Below the pieces are notes generated by a model. That model worked only from the letters and a program-made list of their open reading frames with translations, was not told where the DNA came from and did no database searches. Source: CAWCOU01 sp963797335 (GTDB taxonomy: Bacteria; Pseudomonadota; Gammaproteobacteria; JAURND01). Taken from it: a stretch of DNA of 64,000 nucleotides. The stretch is taken from positions 1-64,000 of the forward strand of contig CAWCOU010000006.1 in the NCBI GenBank assembly GCA_963797335.1, written 5' to 3'. Shown one piece after another: positions 1 through 8,647 of this stretch (positions are counted from its first letter, which is position 1; every line of letters begins with the position of its first letter). The translations under genes and the position numbers were made by a program.

Positions 1-2
1 CA

Positions 3-713
3 GGACTGGACCCTGATCGGATCGTGCCTGGCACGGTGGTTATGAGTCCCAGTAAGTTCGTGTTACCCAATGCGCCACGTGATGGCATTGTGATTAATCT
101 GGCGGAAATGCGCCTGTATTATTATCCCAAGGGCGGTGGTCAGGTCACTACTTTTCCCATTGGCATTGGCCGTGAAGGCGAGGATACGCCGGTCGGTGTT
201 CTCAAGGTGGTGGAGCATATTCGCAATCCGACCTGGTATTCTCCTGAATCGGTGCGTAAATTGCGTGCAGCTGAAGGGGTGATTATTCCGAAAGTGGTAC
301 CTCCCGGCCCAGATAATCCATTGGGTAATTACGCCATGCGGTTATCGAATATGACCTATTTAATTCATGGCACCAATGATCCATTGGGTGGTATAGGACG
401 CCGTAGCAGCGCTGGGTGTATTCGTCTTTATCCCGAGGATATTGAGAAGCTGTTTGGTATGGTGAGCAATGGTACGAAGGTGCATATTGTTGACCAAACC
501 TATAAAGCCGGTTGGTTAGCAGGTGATTTGTATTTAGAGTCGCATGTGGCTTTAAAGAGCAAAACCGATCAGGTGCAGGAAGATGAGAATCAAATCCGTG
601 GCGTGATTCAGTTAGCAATTAAAGATAAGTCAGCGCAAGTGGATTGGGACAAAGCTCTACAAATATCCGGTGAAACCCAAGGCTTCCCACAAACCATCGG
701 CCGTTCGGGTTGA
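3..713 (+). CDS. L,D-transpeptidase (YkuD domain), 5' end cut by the window
   Basis: A periplasmic enzyme that forms L,D cross-links in peptidoglycan or attaches proteins to it. Counting from the GTG at 24, the catalytic signature is clear: His115 in the motif HGTND and the nucleophile Cys132 in SSAGCIRL. The frame stays open upstream to the window edge (GLDPDRIVPGT), and no signal peptide or LysM domain is visible. The real start therefore lies before base 1, and the GTG at 24 is not credible. Roughly the last 80 residues form a tail beyond the catalytic domain. The stop is TGA at 711-713. The E. coli relatives are the ErfK/YbiS/YcfS/YnhG proteins; which one cannot be decided here. Confidence 0.9.
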   Translation, partial: GLDPDRIVPGTVVMSPSKFVLPNAPRDGIVINLAEMRLYYYPKGGGQVTTFPIGIGREGEDTPVGVLKVVEHIRNPTWYSPESVRKLRAAEGVIIPKVVPPGPDNPLGNYAMRLSNMTYLIHGTNDPLGGIGRRSSAGCIRLYPEDIEKLFGMVSNGTKVHIVDQTYKAGWLAGDLYLESHVALKSKTDQVQEDENQIRGVIQLAIKDKSAQVDWDKALQISGETQGFPQTIGRSG

Positions 714-782
714 TAGCTGAACATGCTCACCCCACCCCGTATCAGGGTTAAGAAAATCGGGTTCCTGTTGCTGCCATATTAT

Positions 783-871
783 CCACAAGTTACGCCGTTC
801 TGGGCATCTTTAATGGTGGGCAAAGCGAAGTGTGCCCACCAGGGCAGATGACGAGACGACGTAACTTGTGG
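783..871. repeat. Intergenic inverted repeat with inner hairpin
   Basis: Outer arms CCACAAGTTACG (783-794) and CGTAACTTGTGG (860-871) are perfect reverse complements. Between them lies an inner hairpin, GGTGGGC (815-821) and GCCCACC (834-840). The inner hairpin recurs in almost the same form at 38374-38399, so this is a dispersed element. It separates the transpeptidase gene from the convergent metQ remnant and could also act as a terminator. Confidence 0.7.
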
Positions 872-924
872 GGAATGATAGGTTCCTGTCTGCTATTCGC
901 ATGTTCACTGCGCATTGGGTATGT

Positions 925-1732
925 TTACTTCCAGACTGGAACCGCTTGATTCTTAAATAAGGTATTTGCTTCTTGTAGCACTTCGTCAGACTGGAAGGCG
1001 TCAATCAATTGCTTGATTTTGGCGTCATTCTATCCCCTTGAGGACAACAATTAAATTGGCATACGGGGACTGCGCTTTCATAAATAAAGCGTCACGAGAA
1101 GGAATTAATCCGGCGATCATGGCGTAATTGGTGTTAATGGCGGCTAGATCCACATCCGGTAAAGTCCGTGGTAATTGTGCGGCATCGATTTCTTTAAAGC
1201 GCAATTTCTTAGGGTTGCGGCTGATATCGGCGATCGTCGCGGTTGCGCCGGCACTGGGTTTAAGCGTGATTAATCCCGCTTTTTGTAAAATCAATAAGGC
1301 TCTGGCTCCATTGCTGGGATCATTAGGGATGGCGACAACTGCGCCTGGTTTTAAGGCAGCCAGCTTAGTGATTTTCTTCGAATACACACCCATGGGGTAG
1401 ACGAAGGTTTTAGCGACGGCAACTATTTTATAGCCTTTTGCCTTGATGGCAGCGTCGAGGTAAGGTTGATGTTGGAACATATTGGCATCAATACTGCCGT
1501 CTGATAGGGCTTCATTGGGCATGTTGTAATCGGTGAATGGAACAATCTCCACGGTGAGATGGTATTTTTGCGCAGCGACTTTTTTTGCAGCTTCCATCAA
1601 TTGAGTTTTCTGGCCCGGCAATGGTGCCGACTTTAATGGTTTGTTGATCGGCGGATTTTTGTTGACAAGCCAGTAACCCAACCAAAAGAGTACCAACCAG
1701 TAGAAGTTTGCTTAATGTTCTCAGAGGATCAT
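925..1732 (-). pseudogene. metQ: metQ remnant (D-methionine-binding lipoprotein), several frameshifts
   Basis: MetQ is the lipid-anchored methionine-binding protein of the MetNIQ ABC importer. Its parts lie in different frames. The signal peptide and lipobox (LLVGTLLVGLLACQQ) and the start of the mature protein (KVGTIAGPE) are in one frame. An extra A near 1615-1625 moves the body (residues from TQLMEAAKKVAAQ on) to a second frame, which hits TGA at 1025-1027 after NLIVVLKGIE. The missing C-terminus (DAKIKQLIDAFQSDEVLQ, ending QAVPVWK) follows in another frame down to TAA at 925-927. The only ATG at the expected place (1730-1732) is out of frame with the signal peptide. The permease and ATPase genes upstream are intact. 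Sequencing error is the main alternative. Confidence 0.85.
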
Positions 1733-1754
1733 AAGTTTTCCTTTAGTAAGAGGA

Positions 1755-2405
1755 CTAATGCACACAGCGACGTGCCAACCAATCGCCCAAGTGTTGAATG
1801 ATATAAACCAGCACAATCAGTACGATAATTGTAACTAAAAGTATCGTAAAATTGAATCGTTGATAACCATAATTAATGGCCAAGCTACCTAAGCCACCAC
1901 CGCCGACCGCACCCGCCATGGCCGAATAACCGACTAAACTGATCCAGGTCACGGTGATTCCTTGAATAATCGCCGGGCATGCTTCTGGAATGAAAATCTT
2001 ATAAATAATCTGCCAGGGGGAGGCACCCATGGCGTGGCCGGCTTCAATCAAGCCACCACTGACTTCGGATAAGGCATTTTCAACAATACGCGCCACGAAA
2101 GGAATAGCACCGATGGTCAGTGGCACCATGGCAGCTGTCGTACCGATAGAAGTGCCCACCAATAATCGGGTCAGGGGGATTAAGGCGATTAATAAAATCA
2201 CAAATGGGATGGCGCGGATGACGTTAACCACCATGCTTAAGCCGCGCTGGCAGAAAAAATTTTCCAATATGCCGCCGCGACGGGTAGTGAGTAAAATTAC
2301 ACCCAATGGCAGGCCGATGAGAGCGGAAAGTATTCCCGAAACAGCCACCATGTAAATGGTTTCCATCGTGCTTTGCAGCACTTGGCTAAAGAGCATGTCT
2401 GACAT
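1755..2405 (-). CDS. metI: D-methionine ABC transporter permease MetI
   Basis: Inner-membrane permease subunit of the methionine importer, 216 residues, the usual MetI length. It has about five hydrophobic segments and the EAA loop that docks on the ATPase (EAGHAMGASPWQIIYKIFIP, near residues 120-140). Its start overlaps the end of metN by 20 bases, so the two are probably translationally coupled. The downstream binding-protein gene metQ is broken, so the pair may work with another substrate-binding protein or may itself be decaying. No damage is seen in this frame. Confidence 0.95.
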   Translation of the reverse strand: MSDMLFSQVLQSTMETIYMVAVSGILSALIGLPLGVILLTTRRGGILENFFCQRGLSMVVNVIRAIPFVILLIALIPLTRLLVGTSIGTTAAMVPLTIGAIPFVARIVENALSEVSGGLIEAGHAMGASPWQIIYKIFIPEACPAIIQGITVTWISLVGYSAMAGAVGGGGLGSLAINYGYQRFNFTILLVTIIVLIVLVYIIQHLGDWLARRCVH

Positions 2406-3429
2406 GGCCCATCACCTCCACCAAAACTCCTTTGCTACTAAAAAATTCCAGTCCCTTCGCTCTATTTTCGGCAGCGCCCAATACCTCGACTAACATGGTG
2501 CCGACAACTTCGTTGCGAATTCGTTCAATATTGGCTTGTAAAATATTCAGATTTAAGTGGCATTCTTGCGCCAGTTGAGAGATGAACGGTTCTTCGGCTG
2601 CTCGACCGAAGAAAGATAATCGCCAAATGGGAATGGCATGGTTTGATTCTTCGGCCAATCGATGCTGCAAGAAGTCAGGCAGTTCGTGCAGTATATGGCT
2701 GCGAACGTATTTTTTGGCCACGTCACTTTGCGGTCGACTGAAAAAATCATAGACGCCGGCCTCTTCGACAATCTGGCCATCTTCCAGAATCGCGAGTCTA
2801 TGGCATATTTCCTTAATCACCGTCATTTCATGGGTGATCAGCAAGATGGTGAGCCCTAATCGCTCGTTAATTTCTTGTAGCAACTGCAGGATGGAAAATT
2901 TCGTTTCTGGATCTAAAGCCGAAGTGGCTTCATCGCTTAATAACACCTTGGGCTCACTAGCCAAGGCGCGCGCGATAGCAACCCGTTGCTTTTGGCCGCC
3001 GCTTAATTGGCTGGGGTAATGGTTGCGGCGATCCGCCAGTCCGGTTAACTCCAGTAAAGGTTGGACCTTTTCGGCAATAGTGGTTTTATTAGCGCCGATT
3101 AATTCCAAAGGAAAGGCGATATTCCCATAAACCGTGCGTGAGTTAAGCAGATTAAAATGCTGAAAAATCATGCCGATTTTATGACGAGCTTGCCGTAATT
3201 CCGTTTGATTCAACTGCGTTAAATCCTGGCCATCGACACTCACAGTGCCCCTGGTTGGTTTTTCCAAAAGGTTAACGCAGCGAATTAGCGTGCTTTTGCC
3301 GGCGCCACTTTGGCCAATGACGCCGAAAATTTCGCCTGCATGCACCTGCAGGCTGACATCACGGAGCGCGTCAATGCGTACTCCGTCTGGTAATAGATAG
3401 GATTTATCGAGGTTCTGGAGCTGTATCAT
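2386..3429 (-). CDS. metN: Methionine import ATP-binding protein MetN
   Basis: Cytoplasmic ATPase of the MetNIQ importer, 347 residues. Walker A is GQSGAGKST (39-47), the ABC signature LSGGQKQ starts at 142, and Walker B ends in D166-E167 (LLSDEATSAL). A C-terminal NIL domain (about 270-345), which senses intracellular methionine and closes the transporter in known MetN proteins, is present. The start overlaps the end of the POT gene by 26 bases, and the end overlaps metI by 20, so POT-metN-metI appears to be one transcript. Confidence 0.95.
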   Translation of the reverse strand: MIQLQNLDKSYLLPDGVRIDALRDVSLQVHAGEIFGVIGQSGAGKSTLIRCVNLLEKPTRGTVSVDGQDLTQLNQTELRQARHKIGMIFQHFNLLNSRTVYGNIAFPLELIGANKTTIAEKVQPLLELTGLADRRNHYPSQLSGGQKQRVAIARALASEPKVLLSDEATSALDPETKFSILQLLQEINERLGLTILLITHEMTVIKEICHRLAILEDGQIVEEAGVYDFFSRPQSDVAKKYVRSHILHELPDFLQHRLAEESNHAIPIWRLSFFGRAAEEPFISQLAQECHLNLNILQANIERIRNEVVGTMLVEVLGAAENRAKGLEFFSSKGVLVEVMGHVRHAL

Positions 3430-4897
3430 CCACCATGGATCCGATTAATCGTTTCAGCAAAGGTATTAGCGCAAAGCTAATCACCGTTAACCCTAAGGCC
3501 ATCACCCCAAACAGGAAGAATGCGTGGTTGTAAATATGCATCGAGGTTATTTTATCGATATTATCGGGGACAGCGGCTAAATTTGCCAGCGTGCCGCCGA
3601 GTGCAAACGATGCAGCCTGCGCAAAAAACCACACACCCATCATCAAACCGACCAAGTGCTTAGGCGTTAGTAGGGTAATCATGGCCAGGCCCACCGGGGA
3701 GAGTAATAACTCACCTATGGTTTGCAGTAAATAACTGAAGGCCAACCATTCCGCCGGAATCATCCCTTGTTGAGTAAAGAAATGAATAATGACGGGTAGA
3801 ATGAGAAAGCCCAGCGTCACAAATAATACCCCCAGGGCAAATTTCAGTGGTATTCCCGGGTTGAGTTGTTTGCGACTGAGTTTAATCCATAAGTGACTTA
3901 ATATCGGGCTGAAGATAATAATGAACAGCGGGTTGAAAAATTGCATCGTGGAGGCATTCACCGGAAACCCGAACGCGTGTTGTATCATATTGCGGTCGGC
4001 GAACAGCGTTAACGAAGTAAACGTCTGATTGTATAAAGCCCAGAAACCAACGGAAATAATGGTAAGAATGACGCTGGCGATCATTCTTTTTTGATCGGCG
4101 GCGGGTTCACGAAGCATAAAAGCAATAATGACCACGACGAGAATGACGGCTGTCGCTTCCACTAGCAGGGTTGTTTGCTCTGGATACTGAAAAGCGAAGA
4201 TGCATAAACCAACCGCAATGATAAAGCCGACATAGAATAATAAATGAAACCGATGTTTGGCCCAGCCGGGTTGCAGTAATGGGCTATTCTTGGGGATTTT
4301 GCCAGCGAGGGGCAATCGTTTACGACCCCAGGCAAAGGTGATTTGTGCGATAATCATACCGGCAGCGGCTAAAAGAAAACCGGCATGCCAACCATAGCGC
4401 AGTGCTAATACCCCAGCAATCAAGGGCGGAACTAAGGCGCCAATGTTAATACCCATATAAAACAGGGTGAAACCGCCGTCGCGACGAGGGTCATTGGCCT
4501 CGTATAATTCACCGACGATGGCAGAGACATTGGGTTTAAACAAGCCGTTGGCGCACATTAAAATGCTCAGCCCCAGAAAGAAAAACTTTTCCCCGGGGAT
4601 GGCGGTGATTAAATAGCCCACCATGGAGAGGGCACCGCCAATCAAGATGGCGCGTTGAAAACCAAAGAAGCGGTCAGCCAGGTAACCCCCGATCAGCGGC
4701 GTAATATAGAGCAAAGAACTGTAACTGGCGTATAATAGATTGGCCGTATGGTCTGAATAATGCAGACCTTTGGTCATATAAAGGATTAAAATCGCCTGAA
4801 TGGTGTAAAAACCGAAGCGTTCCCACAATTCGGTAGAAAACAGCAGATAAAGACCTTTGGGTTGTTTATATAAAGACGCAGTGGCGGTGTTTGACAT
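3404..4897 (-). CDS. Proton-dependent oligopeptide (POT/PTR2) transporter
   Basis: Inner-membrane symporter of the major facilitator superfamily that imports di- and tripeptides with protons. It has 497 residues and about 12-14 hydrophobic segments. The POT motif ExxERFxxY is present as ELWERFGFY near residue 23, and the second PTR2 motif region reads FYMGINIGALVPPLIAG. The ATG is preceded by GAGAAAACCAA. It is the first gene of an overlapping unit with metN and metI, which links peptide and methionine uptake. A second, distinct POT gene lies at 32764-34269. Substrate specificity (DtpA/DtpB-like) cannot be read from the sequence. Confidence 0.93.
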   Translation of the reverse strand: MSNTATASLYKQPKGLYLLFSTELWERFGFYTIQAILILYMTKGLHYSDHTANLLYASYSSLLYITPLIGGYLADRFFGFQRAILIGGALSMVGYLITAIPGEKFFFLGLSILMCANGLFKPNVSAIVGELYEANDPRRDGGFTLFYMGINIGALVPPLIAGVLALRYGWHAGFLLAAAGMIIAQITFAWGRKRLPLAGKIPKNSPLLQPGWAKHRFHLLFYVGFIIAVGLCIFAFQYPEQTTLLVEATAVILVVVIIAFMLREPAADQKRMIASVILTIISVGFWALYNQTFTSLTLFADRNMIQHAFGFPVNASTMQFFNPLFIIIFSPILSHLWIKLSRKQLNPGIPLKFALGVLFVTLGFLILPVIIHFFTQQGMIPAEWLAFSYLLQTIGELLLSPVGLAMITLLTPKHLVGLMMGVWFFAQAASFALGGTLANLAAVPDNIDKITSMHIYNHAFFLFGVMALGLTVISFALIPLLKRLIGSMVDDTAPEPR

Positions 4898-5022
4898 TTG
4901 GTTTTCTCATGTGCAAATATTTATGGAATTATGGCAAAGTTTGAAATTATAGCATTGTGCTCTGCTGGGGACAAAAAATTTTACATCCCCAGTGCGTGGG
5001 CGATTCACCCATAAAAATCAAA

Positions 5023-5043
5023 AGCGGGCGAGCCGCCTGCGCT
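5023..5043. repeat. Short GC-rich hairpin upstream of ubiG
   Basis: AGCGGGCG and CGCC(TG)CGCT pair around an AGC loop. Similar hairpins occur at 21864-21883 and 32701-32723, each 5' of a gene. They form a small dispersed palindrome set; their role is unknown. Confidence 0.5.
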
Positions 5044-5066
5044 CCGAGGATGAGAGACTCTAGATT

Positions 5067-5771
5067 ATGGCTTTACTACTAAACATTGATCCCAAAGAGC
5101 AAGCGACATTTACGGCGGTTGCGTCTGATTGGTGGAATTTAAACGGCGCATTTAAGACATTACATGCCATTAACCCACTGCGCCTGTCATTTATTACCGA
5201 GAAATTAGCGCTTTCTCAACAAAAGGTATTGGATGTTGGCTGTGGTGGTGGGATTTTAACGGAGAGTTTGAGCAGGGAAGGGGCGATGGTGACTGGAATC
5301 GACATCACCGAATCAGCCATTGCAGCAGCGAAACAACATGCGCAAAGTGAAAATCTTGCCATTGATTATCAAGTCAGTACAGTAGAAGAACTGGCAGAAA
5401 GCCACGCCGGTCATTTTGATGTAGTGACCTGCATGGAATTATTGGAGCACGTGCCCGACCCTTCCTCCATCGTCGAAGCCTGCGCAACATTGGTAAAGCC
5501 CGGCGGTCATGTCTTTTTCTCAACAATTAATCGCAACCCCAAGTCCTTTCTTCACGCGATTGTCGGTGCGGAATACCTTTTAAAATTGCTACCTATCGGC
5601 ATGCATCACTATGAAAAATTCATCCGCCCCTCTGAATTAGCCACCTGGGCACGATCCGCCAATTTATCTATCGATGCAATGCGTGGTATTTCTTACAACC
5701 CCTTCACCCAACGCTACTCCCTAAGTGCTGATACCTCGGTAAATTATTTAGCCCGTTACCAAAAAATTTAA
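5067..5771 (+). CDS. ubiG: Ubiquinone biosynthesis O-methyltransferase UbiG
   Basis: SAM-dependent methyltransferase that performs both O-methylations of the ubiquinone ring. It has 234 residues, matching the family. SAM-binding motif I is VLDVGCGGG (54-62), motif II is around VTGIDITESAI, and a post-motif region reads FDVVTCMELLEHVPDP. The N-terminal stretch FTAVASDWWNLNGAFKTLH is typical of UbiG. It stands alone between the divergent POT gene and the convergent ilvE, with a GGATGAGAG stretch just before the ATG. Confidence 0.95.
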   Translation: MALLLNIDPKEQATFTAVASDWWNLNGAFKTLHAINPLRLSFITEKLALSQQKVLDVGCGGGILTESLSREGAMVTGIDITESAIAAAKQHAQSENLAIDYQVSTVEELAESHAGHFDVVTCMELLEHVPDPSSIVEACATLVKPGGHVFFSTINRNPKSFLHAIVGAEYLLKLLPIGMHHYEKFIRPSELATWARSANLSIDAMRGISYNPFTQRYSLSADTSVNYLARYQKI

Positions 5772-5796
5772 TTCTCACCCCTCATCCCGAACGTTT

Positions 5797-5932
5797 CACG
5801 TCATCCCGAACGCAGTGAGGGACCCCCTGAACGTGGCACTATAAACTAGAATACAAATCATCTCAGCTTGGATTCAATGCATTCACCACGTGCCACATTC
5901 AGGAGGTCCCTCACTACGTTCGGGATGACGTG
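5797..5932. repeat. Long imperfect inverted repeat between ubiG and ilvE
   Basis: Arms at 5797-5839 and 5890-5932 (about 43 bases each, few mismatches) begin CACGTCATCCCGAACG and end CGTTCGGGATGACGTG. A partial extra copy of the arm (CTCATCCCGAACG) lies at 5781-5793. It fills the space between the convergent genes ubiG and ilvE. It is probably a non-autonomous element; transcribed, it would form a long hairpin that could end both transcripts. Confidence 0.8.
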
Positions 5933-5948
5933 GTGCGCGGGGAGGTCT

Positions 5949-6851
5949 TTAATCTATGTAGGTCAGGTTTTTTTGATAAGCGGGGTTTTTGCCGCGCACA
6001 ATGTCGCTATAAGCTAACTTAACTTTAGTGGAGATCACCCCTGGTTGCTCTTTACCGATGAGCTTATCATCTATGGAACGAATCGGGGTTATTTCCACGG
6101 CGGTGCCTGTGAAGAAAGCCTCATCGGCCGCGTAGGCTTCGGTCAGCAAGAGATCTTGCTCTATCACCTCAAGCCCCCAGTCTTTCGCTAACTGTATAAC
6201 TGTGGCGCGGGTAATGCCGGGCAGTATGGTGCCCAGTTTAGGGGTATATAAAATTCCTTCTTTCATCATAAAGAAATTCTCCCCCACACCCTCAGAAATA
6301 TAACCTGCGCTATCCAGCAATAACGCTTCGTGGTAATGGGTACCTTGTAAATCCACTGAAGCCAGTAGGCTATTAATATAATGACCGCACAATTTCGCGC
6401 TGACTTCGGTGGAATCCGGATGGATGCGGATATAGTGACTGGTTTTAATATCGACGGCATCGTGCGGTAAATACGCACCCCAAGGCCAACAGGCAATCGC
6501 TAAATCGACTGGGCAGCCGGTAGGGTTTACCCCCATTTTACCGTAACCGTAGTATAGAATGGGGCGAATGTAACCTTCTTTAACTTTATTACTGCGAACC
6601 ACTTCAATAATGGCAGCCGTGATCTGTTCTTCCGTGTAAGGAAGCGCCATCCTGAGCACACTCGCGGAGAAAATCAGTCTCGCCACATGTTCCTTCAATT
6701 TAAAAATGGCAGGACCTTTACTGGTTTCATAAAAACGTATCCCCTCAAAAGCGCCGCTTCCGTAATGTAGGCCGTGAGTGAGCACGTGGATTTTTGCTTC
6801 ATCCCAAGGCACTAATTTGCCGTTATACCAAATAGATTCGGTTTTTTGCAT
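5949..6851 (-). CDS. ilvE: Branched-chain amino acid aminotransferase
   Basis: PLP-dependent class IV aminotransferase that makes or degrades Leu, Ile and Val by exchange with glutamate. It has 300 residues. Features include the N-terminal THGLHYGSGAFEGIRFY, the expected PLP lysine K153 in EVSAKLCGHYINS, the cofactor region SEGVGENFF, and EAFFTGTAVEITPI near the C-terminus. It is monocistronic on the minus strand. No other ilv or leu genes are nearby, so whether it serves synthesis or breakdown is open. Confidence 0.95.
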   Translation of the reverse strand: MQKTESIWYNGKLVPWDEAKIHVLTHGLHYGSGAFEGIRFYETSKGPAIFKLKEHVARLIFSASVLRMALPYTEEQITAAIIEVVRSNKVKEGYIRPILYYGYGKMGVNPTGCPVDLAIACWPWGAYLPHDAVDIKTSHYIRIHPDSTEVSAKLCGHYINSLLASVDLQGTHYHEALLLDSAGYISEGVGENFFMMKEGILYTPKLGTILPGITRATVIQLAKDWGLEVIEQDLLLTEAYAADEAFFTGTAVEITPIRSIDDKLIGKEQPGVISTKVKLAYSDIVRGKNPAYQKNLTYID

Positions 6852-6930
6852 AGTAGAGTTCTCCTGAATTAGCTAGTCGCTGAAGGGTAAAGTATTACCA
6901 GAGTATAGCATGAAACCATTGGCCACAACC

Positions 6931-8550
6931 TCATCCCGTTAAATGTTTAGAACGTAGATCGAGCTGTTGCAGTAACTTATTGCGTACCACGAGATCAATT
7001 TTGCTATTACGCCATAAGCGTTTCAGCGCCTCTCGCTCAACCTCAATCACCTGAGAGGAGAGGAATAACGACTCGTGTAATTCAGCCTCCTCACTGGCAA
7101 AGGCCTGATCGGTTTGTTGCTTTAGCATATCCTTGCACTGCTGACGAAGGTTTTTATATTGGCGCAAATGGAATTTCACTTCTTCGTATAGCTTCTCGTC
7201 CTCTTGGACAATTTTTTTATAGTTATGCAGCCAGCGAGAAGCATCTTTATACATTTCAATGCGGGCATACAGTTCGGCAAGATATTCCTCATGTGTTTCT
7301 TTTTGGCGTTGTCGGTGTAACCCCGTGATTTTCACCACCCAAGGCAACGCCAGCCCTTGTAGAATTAATGTGACGATAATGACGCAAAAAACCAGGAACA
7401 CCACTAAATCACGCGGATTGACTCCCAAGGCAATGGTGGGCAACACCGGAACCGCTAAAGCAGCCGCTAGCGACACCCCGCCGCGCATGCCCGACCAGGA
7501 AACCAGTAGCGGATATTGCCACGGTGGTTTTGGTTCCGATTGTCGAAGTGAGGGAAATAATAATCTCGGTAGATAAGCAGCCGGGTAGACCCAGATAAAA
7601 CGTCCGACGATAATGACAGCAATCACTATGCCGGCATATAAAATGAGATTATTTACTGGGATAGAAGAAATCCGTTCCGTAATCAGGCGAAAATCCAGCC
7701 CGACGAGTAAAAACAAAAAACTTTGCACCAAAAAGCCTAGGGTTGACCATACCGAATTACCCAGCAATCGTACCTCAGGCGGGAAACGATCCATGTAGTA
7801 ATGGCCGATAATCAAGCCGGTGACCACCGTGGAAAGAATACCACTCCCGCCCAGATATTGAGCGGGGAAGTAAGCGAGAAACGGTGTTAAAAATGAAATC
7901 ATGATTTGCAGGCGTGGCTCGTAAACCCTCATCCGCAATTTTCCAATGAAATAACCTAAGGCAATACCATACAAGGTTTCACCTATCACCAAAGCCCAAA
8001 AATTCACCATGGCGTGCAGGGGTGAAAATTGCTGGGTGATAAGTGCTATCAAGGCAAAGCGAAACAGCGTCAAGGCGGTGGCGTCATTGAGCATCGCTTC
8101 GCCCAATAGGATATTGATTAATCGTCGTGGCAGGAAGTTTTTTTCCGCAATAGCGACAATCGCCAAGTCATCGGGTGGTGCTACCACAGCGCCTAATACA
8201 AATGCCATGGGCCAATTCAGTTCTGGGATCAAGTAATGGGCAACGACGGCAACGAGAAGGGTGATAAATAAGACATGGCCGACTGAGAGCAGGGCGATGG
8301 GCCGAATATTGACCCTGACTTCTCGCCACGGGTATAAGGTGCTGGTTTCATACAGTAACAAGGGCAGAAAAAAATGAAGGACAATGTTCGCTTCAAGGTG
8401 GATGTGGGGAAAGTCGGGGATGAGCGTTAATAGCATCCCGGTGATGACCAGGAATAAAGTGGTAGGCGCAGATATTTTTTGAAACAGCACGCCGACTAGC
8501 GTGATAATGCCGAGCAGAAGTATGTAAACTTCAATTTGTTCCATGCCCAA
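6931..8550 (-). CDS. Na+/H+ antiporter, CPA1 (NhaP-like) family
   Basis: Inner-membrane cation/proton exchanger, 539 residues, with about 12 hydrophobic segments in the first 415 residues. The transport core shows GAVVAPPDDLAIVAI, in place of the commoner SPTDP, followed by GEAMLNDATALTLF with the paired Asn-Asp of CPA1 exchangers. The remaining roughly 120 residues are charged and helical (coiled-coil-like) and should be cytoplasmic. It is divergent from the flavoprotein gene at 8648. It would serve pH or sodium homeostasis; ion specificity is not visible. Confidence 0.9.
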   Translation of the reverse strand: MGMEQIEVYILLLGIITLVGVLFQKISAPTTLFLVITGMLLTLIPDFPHIHLEANIVLHFFLPLLLYETSTLYPWREVRVNIRPIALLSVGHVLFITLLVAVVAHYLIPELNWPMAFVLGAVVAPPDDLAIVAIAEKNFLPRRLINILLGEAMLNDATALTLFRFALIALITQQFSPLHAMVNFWALVIGETLYGIALGYFIGKLRMRVYEPRLQIMISFLTPFLAYFPAQYLGGSGILSTVVTGLIIGHYYMDRFPPEVRLLGNSVWSTLGFLVQSFLFLLVGLDFRLITERISSIPVNNLILYAGIVIAVIIVGRFIWVYPAAYLPRLLFPSLRQSEPKPPWQYPLLVSWSGMRGGVSLAAALAVPVLPTIALGVNPRDLVVFLVFCVIIVTLILQGLALPWVVKITGLHRQRQKETHEEYLAELYARIEMYKDASRWLHNYKKIVQEDEKLYEEVKFHLRQYKNLRQQCKDMLKQQTDQAFASEEAELHESLFLSSQVIEVEREALKRLWRNSKIDLVVRNKLLQQLDLRSKHLTG

Positions 8551-8647
8551 GGCGCTTCAAGAATAATTCAAAAATGGGTGAAGGTCATCGATCTCTTTCG
8601 TAGGTTATTATACAATGAACTGAGTTGCAACAGCTCATTTAAAAGAT

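Noticed and set aside
1025..1696. A 223-residue open frame taken as a complete MetQ
   Set aside because: It starts inside the signal peptide in the wrong frame and stops before the conserved C-terminus; both missing parts are present in other frames.
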